In this document: piece after piece, positions 58,883 through 64,000 of the stretch
Layout: each line of letters opens with the position of its first letter
Numbering within the stretch: the first letter of the stretch is position 1
Origin: Bacillus sp. FJAT-45037
GTDB lineage: Bacteria; Bacillota; Bacilli; Bacillales; Bacillaceae_D
Assembly (NCBI RefSeq): GCF_002797325.1
Contig: NZ_KZ454938.1
Location: 2,244,267 to 2,308,266 of the forward strand
DNA: 64,000 nt
Direction of reading: 5' to 3'
Position numbers and translations under genes: made by a program
The notes under the pieces: model-generated
Told to the model about the DNA's origin: nothing
Database searches by the model: none
The model's input: the letters and a program-made list of their open reading frames with translations, nothing else

Positions 58883-59338
58883 TTACTCTTTATTCATTAG
58901 TTCAGTCAGTTCTTTAATAAAGACATTAATATCTTTAAATTGACGATAGACAGAAGCAAAACGAACATAAGCAACATCATCAATGGTCGACAATCTCTCC
59001 ATCACTAATTCACCAACATCTTGACTGTTTACTTCATTCTTCCCTTTGCCACGTAACTCTCGTTCTACTTCACTCACGATTTGTTCTAATTTCTCAAGTG
59101 GTACTGGACGTTTCTCACATGCACGAATAAGCCCACGTAAAATTTTGTCACGATTAAATTCTTGTCGTGTACCATCTTTTTTTACAACGATTAAAGGTAC
59201 TTCTTCAACCATCTCGAAGGTCGTAAAACGGTTGCTACACGATTCACATTCGCGTCTTCTACGAATTGAACGTCCCTCATGACTTGGTCTTGAATCAAGT
59301 ACTCTCGTTCCATTAAATTGACAGGCCGGACAGCGCAT
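58883..59338 (-). CDS. nrdR: Transcriptional repressor NrdR
   Basis: ATP/dATP-sensing repressor of ribonucleotide reductase genes. The 151-aa protein has a zinc ribbon ([16 protein letters not shown] and [12 protein letters not shown]) and an ATP-cone domain from residue 49 ([20 protein letters not shown]). Length and motif spacing are those of the family. Own promoter, then a hairpin before dnaB. Confidence 0.97.
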   Translation of the reverse strand: MRCPACQFNGTRVLDSRPSHEGRSIRRRRECESCSNRFTTFEMVEEVPLIVVKKDGTRQEFNRDKILRGLIRACEKRPVPLEKLEQIVSEVERELRGKGKNEVNSQDVGELVMERLSTIDDVAYVRFASVYRQFKDINVFIKELTELMNKE

Positions 59339-59395
59339 GTAATCATCTCCACGTTCTGTGCCAATACATACAACACAAATTCTCCTCTTTACTCT

Positions 59396-59424
59396 ATCAT
59401 ATAAAAAAAGACGGGATATGACAA
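59396..59424 (-). promoter_or_regulatory. SigA promoter of nrdR, inside the upstream terminator
   Basis: TTGTCA (59419-59424), 17-base spacer, TATGAT (59396-59401). The spacer contains the right arm and T-run of the terminator of the preceding gene. Confidence 0.72.
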
Positions 59425-59438
59425 GTTCGCTTTATCCC
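59403..59438 (-). terminator. Terminator after the 133-aa gene
   Basis: GGGATA / TATCCC stem over a 14-base loop, then GTC and seven T on the minus strand. Confidence 0.75.
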
Positions 59439-59455
59439 AATTGGCCCATTACTCC

Positions 59456-59857
59456 TTATAAAAGCTCTTCTCCAATACCTGAACCAATGTATGGAATTTC
59501 TTTATTTATTAGTTCATACAAATGAATGACTGTTTTCTTGCTTTTACCAAAGTCCGTTGGCAACATCGTATCTGATGAGCAAGCAAAATCAATAGCCGTT
59601 CGAAAAGGTTTCACCGTGACAATCGTGACAATTAAAATCGATTTGTTATTTGTTGTGGGGTAGGCAATAATTTCCCCACGTTCTTTTTCGATTTTTTTTA
59701 TTTTCCAACCCGCAGCTTGTATCACTTGGTCAACCGCATCGATCGCTTTGTCGCGAGAGATCTTATAATAATGCGTTCTCATTTGTTTATCTGCATGACT
59801 TTCAGATGTTTCTGCACGGGTACTTGTTAATTGTTTTATTTTGTCTAGAATTCCCAT
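59456..59857 (-). CDS. Uncharacterised cytosolic protein
   Basis: 133 aa, not recognised with certainty. No signal peptide or membrane segment. The core KAIDAVDQVIQAAGWKIKKI, then GEIIAY, a strand ILIVTIVTV, then AIDFACSS and a final helix KKTVIHLYELINKEI resembles in order the alpha-beta layout of DUF1499-type proteins, which is only a loose pattern match. ATG with GGAGG seven bases upstream. Lies between speD and nrdR with terminators on both sides, so it is transcribed alone. Confidence 0.7.
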   Translation of the reverse strand: MGILDKIKQLTSTRAETSESHADKQMRTHYYKISRDKAIDAVDQVIQAAGWKIKKIEKERGEIIAYPTTNNKSILIVTIVTVKPFRTAIDFACSSDTMLPTDFGKSKKTVIHLYELINKEIPYIGSGIGEELL

Positions 59858-59935
59858 CGTCTAACCTCCAACTTTCTCATCTTCCTCTTATCATATCACA
59901 TCTTAGAAGCGTTCGGAGAAGTTCAGAGCACACAA

Positions 59936-59963
59936 AAAAAGAGAGGTATGCACCTCTCTTTTT
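59936..59963 (-). terminator. Terminator after speD
   Basis: AAAAAGAGAGGT / ACCTCTCTTTTT around four bases, T-run on the minus strand. Confidence 0.92.
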
Positions 59964-60005
59964 ATACTTAACATTTCATGGGATTATCCCATTTCCATGC
60001 TTATG

Positions 60006-60389
60006 TTAGAACGCATTAACTTTTGATTTTTCTACTTTAACTGGTCCCATTCCTCTTGGTACTTCAATAACTTCACTAGTACTTGCGCCAAGAGCTTCTG
60101 CGATATAGTTAGATGCTACATTAGGATCAATTCGATCTCCACATGTATAAACATCGATACTTGCATACCCATGCTCTGGGAAGCTGTGAATTGTTAAATG
60201 AGACTCTGAAATGATGACTACGCCACTAACACCATGTGGTGCAAACTTGTGAAATGCAACCTCACGTACTTCTGCACCTGCTTCAAGTGCAGCATCTACA
60301 AATGTTTGTTCGATAAAACTCATATTATTCAACTTCTCAATGTTACATCCCCAAAGTTCAGCGATGACATGACGACCCATAGTGTCCAT
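60006..60389 (-). CDS. speD: S-adenosylmethionine decarboxylase proenzyme
   Basis: Makes decarboxylated SAM, the aminopropyl donor for spermidine. The 127-aa class 1B proenzyme self-cleaves before the serine in [15 protein letters not shown] (near residue 63), leaving a pyruvoyl group; the conserved histidine and cysteine (VYTCGD) are present. One residue longer than the B. subtilis enzyme, in the loop GDRIDPN. Downstream of gapB but with its own promoter and structured leader. Confidence 0.96.
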   Translation of the reverse strand: MDTMGRHVIAELWGCNIEKLNNMSFIEQTFVDAALEAGAEVREVAFHKFAPHGVSGVVIISESHLTIHSFPEHGYASIDVYTCGDRIDPNVASNYIAEALGASTSEVIEVPRGMGPVKVEKSKVNAF

Positions 60390-60397
60390 AAGTTGAA

Positions 60398-60489
60398 TCC
60401 CCCTTTACAAAAGATTCATGCCTTCTCAAGCATGTAGGAACGTTCAGTTACACGGGGGAAAGTTAGTCCAAAGAGGTCCTAACCCTTTC
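60398..60489 (-). promoter_or_regulatory. Structured speD leader that can mask the ribosome site
   Basis: TCCCCC (60454-60459) can pair with the GGGGGA of the speD ribosome site (60398-60403). Between them is a small CATGC/GCATG hairpin (60417-60434). Just upstream GAAAGGGTTAG / CTAACTTTC forms a second hairpin (60458-60489) that abuts the C-run. The layout is that of a translational switch; no known riboswitch class was recognised. Confidence 0.45.
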
Positions 60490-60536
60490 TGCAAGTAAAC
60501 GAATCCTGGTTTGCTTAATTGAAGTTCACGAAAATC

Positions 60537-60565
60537 AGTATACTTGTTTTACAAATTGAATGCAA
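60537..60565 (-). promoter_or_regulatory. SigA promoter of speD
   Basis: TTGCAT (60560-60565), 17-base spacer, TATACT (60537-60542), within the 321-base gap between gapB and speD. Leader about 140 bases. Confidence 0.78.
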
Positions 60566-60710
60566 CCAGTCACCGTCATTTTCTTTTAAAAAACTTTTCT
60601 AGTTATCCATAATATGTCTGAATAGTGACAGTGCGACTGGTCAATTCAATTGATTTATGAGAACGTTCAATGATTAGGGTATCCAACCTACGTCGTGCTA
60701 TGAGAAGAAC

Positions 60711-61736
60711 TTAACCAACATGAGATGGAGAAATCATTTTCTCTGCAACCAAATTCATAAGATCGACTACTCGACATGAATATCCCCATTCATTATCATA
60801 CCAAGCTAAGACTTTAACTTGTCGAGAATTCATCACCATCGTTGACAGCCCATCAATGACAGAGGATTGCTCTTCTCCATTAAAATCAATGGACACAAGT
60901 GGCTCATCGGAGAAGCCTAAAATACCTTTTAATGAATTCGTAGCCGCCATCTTCAAAGCAGAGTTTACTTCCTCTGTCGTTACATCTTTTTTCACTTGAA
61001 TAACTAAGTCAACAAGTGATACGTTAGGCGTAGGAACTCTTAGTGCCATGCCGTTTAATTTACCTTTTAATTGCGGAAGAACTTTTGCAATGGCTTTTGC
61101 TGCTCCTGTTGATGTTGGAATAATTGACTGCCCACAAGCACGCGCACGTCTAAGGTCTTTATGTGGGTTATCAATATTTTTTTGATCATTTGTGTAGGCA
61201 TGTACAGTTGTCATTAAACCGCTTTCAATTCCGAACGATTCATCTAGTACTTTCGCTACTGGAGCTAAGCAATTTGTTGTACAAGATGCATTTGAGATAA
61301 TGTGATGGTTGTTTTGATCATAGTCTGCGTCATTCACACCCATAACTATTGTGATATCCTCATCTTTAGCCGGAGCAGTAATTAACACTTTTTTGGCGCC
61401 TGCCTCAATATGATATCCTGCGGTTTCTTGGGTTTTGAACTTGCCTGTAGCTTCGATTACAATATCTACGCCAAGTTCTGACCAGGGAAGTTCTCGAGGA
61501 TCACGTGAAGAAAGCAGCTGAACCACCTTACCATCAACAATAATGGAACTCTCTCCCGCTTCAACTGACAATGGATACGTTCCATGAATGCTGTCGTACT
61601 TGATTAAATGCGCAAGAGTTTCCGCAGGGTAGCTTGCATTAATAGCAACAATCTCTACCTCTTCCTGCATCATTGCTTTACGAAAAACCATCCGTCCAAT
61701 ACGCCCAAAACCATTGATTGCTACTTTCACCTTCAT
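60711..61736 (-). CDS. gapB: Glyceraldehyde-3-phosphate dehydrogenase, gluconeogenic (NADP-type)
   Basis: Runs the GAPDH step in the gluconeogenic direction. The 341-aa protein has the Rossmann motif INGFGRIGR, catalytic cysteine in SNASCTTNCLAP (near 153) and CGQSIIPTSTGAAKA. After the second strand it reads VAINASYPAETL, lacking the aspartate that fixes NAD in glycolytic GapA, as in GapB. Followed by speD as in B. subtilis. CcpN-like sites overlap its -10. Confidence 0.94.
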   Translation of the reverse strand: MKVKVAINGFGRIGRMVFRKAMMQEEVEIVAINASYPAETLAHLIKYDSIHGTYPLSVEAGESSIIVDGKVVQLLSSRDPRELPWSELGVDIVIEATGKFKTQETAGYHIEAGAKKVLITAPAKDEDITIVMGVNDADYDQNNHHIISNASCTTNCLAPVAKVLDESFGIESGLMTTVHAYTNDQKNIDNPHKDLRRARACGQSIIPTSTGAAKAIAKVLPQLKGKLNGMALRVPTPNVSLVDLVIQVKKDVTTEEVNSALKMAATNSLKGILGFSDEPLVSIDFNGEEQSSVIDGLSTMVMNSRQVKVLAWYDNEWGYSCRVVDLMNLVAEKMISPSHVG

Positions 61737-61755
61737 ATAAATTCCCCTCTCTGGA

Positions 61756-61803
61756 TATATGCTATACTCAATATTCTTTTTATGTTAATTAGTATATCAC
61801 ATA
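61756..61803. promoter_or_regulatory. gapB promoter region with CcpN-like boxes
   Basis: TATACT -10 (61791-61796, minus) has a poor -35. TATGTGATATA (61793-61803) overlaps it and agrees with 10 of 11 positions of the CcpN consensus TRTGHYATAYW as recalled; TATAGCATATA (61756-61766), downstream of the start, agrees with 9. CcpN represses gapB in B. subtilis on sugars. Confidence 0.5.
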
Positions 61804-61861
61804 TAACTAAAAAAGGACGATTAAAATCCTAAAAAATTGAAATTTAGGTGTCTACAACAAT

Positions 61862-61887
61862 AAACCTCCTGCCGAAGCAGAAGGTTT
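61862..61887 (-). terminator. Terminator after coaE
   Basis: AAACCttCTGC / GCAGgaGGTTT around TTCG, beginning in the coaE stop codon; moderate T-run TTTATTGTTG. Confidence 0.78.
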
Positions 61888-62476
61888 AAGCATTCCATGT
61901 CTTTAACACCTTTTGTAGCTGCTGTTTTGAGTCAGCTAGTGAGCCCGAATTATTAATTATAGCCTCTGCCCGTTCTTTCTTTTCATGAAGAGGCTTTTGC
62001 GATGCAATTCTTGCTTTAGCATCCTCAATACCAGCTTTGTCACGCTGAACAAGGCGCTCTAATTGTGTTTGTGAATCAACATACACAAGCAACACTTTAT
62101 CAACAAGGTGAAAGAGATCACTTTCAAACAAAAGCGGAATATCAAAAACAATCGTCTTATTACCTGATGCAAGGTATTTTTCTTTCTGAGCTTGCATCGC
62201 GTCCCTGACAGCCGGATGAACAATAGCATTTAATGCCTTGCGTTCTTGTTCATCATTGAAAATAATTGCCCCTAGTTTCTTGCGATAAATCGCTCCAGAT
62301 TCATCGACGATACCCTCACCAAAATGTGAAACAATTTGTTTGTAAGCCTCTTCGCCAGGTTCAACTACTTGCTTAGCAATTAAATCGGCATCGACAATGG
62401 GGTAACCCCACTCACGTAACCAATTTGCAACCGTTGACTTTCCACTGCCAATTCCACCCGTTAAACCAATTAACAT
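61886..62476 (-). CDS. coaE: Dephospho-CoA kinase
   Basis: Last step of coenzyme A synthesis. The 196-aa P-loop kinase has Walker A GLTGGIGSGKSTVA at residue 5, the substrate motif VDADLIAKQVVEPG, and DIPLLFESDLFHLVDKVLLVYVD split in parts DIPLLFE and VLLVYVD; lid arginines follow in QLERLVQRD. Eighteen bases after ytaF, in the order mutM-ytaF-coaE known from B. subtilis. Confidence 0.96.
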   Translation of the reverse strand: MLIGLTGGIGSGKSTVANWLREWGYPIVDADLIAKQVVEPGEEAYKQIVSHFGEGIVDESGAIYRKKLGAIIFNDEQERKALNAIVHPAVRDAMQAQKEKYLASGNKTIVFDIPLLFESDLFHLVDKVLLVYVDSQTQLERLVQRDKAGIEDAKARIASQKPLHEKKERAEAIINNSGSLADSKQQLQKVLKTWNA

Positions 62477-62494
62477 AGATTATCCATATCCTTT

Positions 62495-63130
62495 CTACAA
62501 ACTAAAAATACCAAGAACAATTAAAAGAAAACCAGGAATAAATGAAAACTTCTTAATGACTTTTGATTCAGAGAATCTGAAACCACTCTTCATCCCAAGT
62601 GTTACAAACAAAGCACTCATCAATGCGACGCTTACTGCCATAGGTATTGGGGGAAAGCCAATTAAGGCCGCCCCAATTCCCGCACCAAACGCATCGAGTG
62701 ATAAGGCGATTCCAAGCAAGATTGCCTCTCTTCCTGTAATCGTCCCTGAATTATCAATGTCAGCCACCATCGGTTTTCTTAAAATACGAATCACAACACC
62801 AAACAGTTTAATTTCAAAATTCAAAATAATTTCATCTTCTTTTGTTTTTTCCGTTGCCTTAGCCGGACGATACACTTGGTACAACGCCCATGCCCCAATG
62901 AGGATTAAGATGATCCCACCGATTGAACCAGCCACATCTCCTGGTAAGGTCCGCTCGATCATCGTCCCGAATGCCATAGCTACTAAGATTGATGTCGCCG
63001 AGCAGCAAGCGATAAAAAGTAACGATTTAAAAGGCAGCTTCATTTTCCGTAGTCCATACGTCAATCCAACACCAAAACTATCTAAGCTTACTGCTAGAGC
63101 AAGCGCAAGTAATGAAAGAATCTCGACCAT
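62495..63130 (-). CDS. ytaF: Sporulation membrane protein YtaF (MntP-like)
   Basis: 211-aa membrane protein with six predicted helices in two repeats, each with the acidic motif SLDSFGVGL (residue 15) and SLDAFGAGI (residue 144), as in MntP cation exporters. The loop between the halves carries D124-I-D126-N-S128-G-T130-I-T-G-R-E135, a complete EF-hand-type calcium loop. Transport substrate unknown; sporulation role comes from the family name. Between mutM and coaE. Confidence 0.9.
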   Translation of the reverse strand: MVEILSLLALALAVSLDSFGVGLTYGLRKMKLPFKSLLFIACCSATSILVAMAFGTMIERTLPGDVAGSIGGIILILIGAWALYQVYRPAKATEKTKEDEIILNFEIKLFGVVIRILRKPMVADIDNSGTITGREAILLGIALSLDAFGAGIGAALIGFPPIPMAVSVALMSALFVTLGMKSGFRFSESKVIKKFSFIPGFLLIVLGIFSL

Positions 63131-63193
63131 CTTGATAAGCTCCTCCCACCTAAACGATACGATAGTATATGGTAAGGGCCTATCCGATGTACA

Positions 63194-64000
63194 TTAGTTT
63201 TGGCAAACAGGACAAAAATGCGTACCACGACCACCGACGACCGTTTTTACAATCTCCGTTCCGCAGGCTTGGCATGGTTCATTCGTACGCCCATACACTA
63301 CGAGCTGCTGTTGAAACATGCCCATCTCACCTTGACCATTCACATACGACTTAATTGAGCTACCACCAAGCTTGACCGCCTCAGATAATGTCGCCACAAT
63401 TTCATGATGCAATTTACCGAGTTCTTCATCTGTTAGCGACTGGGCAAGACGTTCTGGATGTAGACGCGCTCTAAATAAAGCTTCATCAACATAAATGTTT
63501 CCAAGTCCTACCACTGTTTTTTGATCGAGCAAGACAACTTTTATTTTTCGATTCGTTTTAGAAAAGGCCTGTTTCAAGTGCAGGGTGGTAAACTGTTCGG
63601 AAAACGGCTCAACACCTAGTTTTGCTAATGGAAGGACCTCGTTCTCTTGACCTCGTGGGAAGATATGCATCGTTCCAAACTTCCTTACATCTTGATAGCG
63701 TAATTCGGTTCCATCTGTAAAATGGAAGATCACATGTGTGTGTGGTGGCCATTCGTCATCGGCGTTATAAAGTCCGTATCGTCCCTCCATTCGCAAATGA
63801 GAGATCATTACGACATCATCTAATTCAAACAAGAGAAACTTCCCTCTTCTGTTGATCTCTTGGATGGTCTGTCCTTTTAACAGGACCTCAAATTCCGCTG
63901 TATCATCAGGTTGCTTAATAATATTAGCCCAATTAATCGTTACATAAGATATTGTCTTTCCAAGGACAAGCTTTTCTAATGAACGTCGAACCGTCTCTAC
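63194..64000 (-). CDS. mutM: Formamidopyrimidine-DNA glycosylase, 5' end cut by window
   Basis: Removes 8-oxoguanine and FaPy and nicks the DNA. The frame is open to the window edge, starting VETVRRSLEKL, so only about six residues (including catalytic Pro1 and Glu2) lie outside. Visible: Lys in the NRRGKFLLFEL beta turn, the MEGRYGL loop, the helix-two-turn-helix GLGNIYVDEALFRARLHP, and the zinc finger CQACGTEIVKTVVGGRGTHFCPVC quoted as CQACGTE and HFCPVCQ. The upstream neighbour in Bacillus is polA. Confidence 0.96.
   Translation of the reverse strand, partial: VETVRRSLEKLVLGKTISYVTINWANIIKQPDDTAEFEVLLKGQTIQEINRRGKFLLFELDDVVMISHLRMEGRYGLYNADDEWPPHTHVIFHFTDGTELRYQDVRKFGTMHIFPRGQENEVLPLAKLGVEPFSEQFTTLHLKQAFSKTNRKIKVVLLDQKTVVGLGNIYVDEALFRARLHPERLAQSLTDEELGKLHHEIVATLSEAVKLGGSSIKSYVNGQGEMGMFQQQLVVYGRTNEPCQACGTEIVKTVVGGRGTHFCPVCQN

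Noticed and set aside
60439-60669. GAACGTTC palindrome occurring twice in the gapB-speD gap as an SOS box
   Set aside because: The Gram-positive LexA box needs four bases between GAAC and GTTC; here there is none.
62556-63197. 213-codon open frame antisense to ytaF
   Set aside because: It mirrors the ytaF coding frame, has no ribosome site or promoter, and its translation shows no domain; ytaF on the other strand is clearly real.

Overview
The window looks like the chromosome of an endospore-forming, Bacillus-type firmicute. Evidence: sporulation and germination genes (gerM, gerE, sspI, ytxC, ytaF), strong GGAGG-type ribosome sites with TTG/GTG/ATT starts, SigA-type promoters, T-boxes, a lysine riboswitch, and a gene order that follows the B. 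subtilis ilv/ysn/sdh/lys/fad/mutS2/phe/thrS/dna/mutM arc almost gene for gene. Departures from B. subtilis (ilvE-ilvD ahead of ilvB, glcT-ptsHI beside gerE, mqnC of the futalosine menaquinone route, a tandem long-chain acyl-CoA ligase) suggest an alkaliphile-type Bacillaceae such as an Alkalihalobacillus relative; that assignment is inference. Nearly all genes are on the minus strand. No prophage, insertion sequence, CRISPR or defence island was seen.

1-8.9 kb: branched-chain amino acid block ilvE-ilvD-[Leu T-box]-ilvB-ilvN-ilvC-leuA (leuA cut by the window edge). A SigA promoter ahead of ilvE has a CcpA cre about 90 bases upstream and a weak CodY-like box. Divergent from it is a small nuclease-fold-like gene, then a Gly-Arg tRNA pair. 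8.9-17.3 kb: ysnB, rdgB, rph, gerM, murI, a MarR regulator, ptsI-ptsH with a GlcT-type antiterminator target directly in front, glcT, and gerE on the other strand. 17.3-30.8 kb: thioesterase, sdhCAB, a Ktr potassium channel, yslB, lysC (with an internal second start) under a lysine riboswitch, uvrC, trxA, etfBA, fadB, fadR.

30.8-41.9 kb: two tandem acyl-CoA ligases (one with a FadR site, the other with a cre and a CodY-like box), a 28-codon membrane peptide, a DUF350 protein, mutS2, polX, cvpA-like, zapA, and a membrane-anchored phospholipase D-like protein. 41.9-54.1 kb: pheST with a Phe T-box, rRNA methyltransferase, sspI, M42 peptidase, a dUTPase-like protein, ysdB, a VTT-domain membrane protein, ysdA, infC-rpmI-rplT behind an L20-type attenuator, and thrS behind a Thr T-box. 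54.1-64 kb: ytxC, mqnC, dnaB-dnaI, nrdR, an uncharacterised gene, speD with a structured leader, gapB, coaE, ytaF and mutM (5' end cut).

Taken together the window is ordinary core chromosome, but unusually rich in RNA-level control: three T-boxes (Leu, Phe, Thr), one lysine riboswitch, one GlcT antiterminator, one ribosomal-protein leader and a possible new speD leader. The carbon and nitrogen regulators CcpA, CodY, FadR and possibly CcpN have recognisable sites tying amino acid synthesis, fatty acid degradation and gluconeogenesis to nutrient state. All start revisions, promoters and operators were read by eye; no searches or foldings were run.
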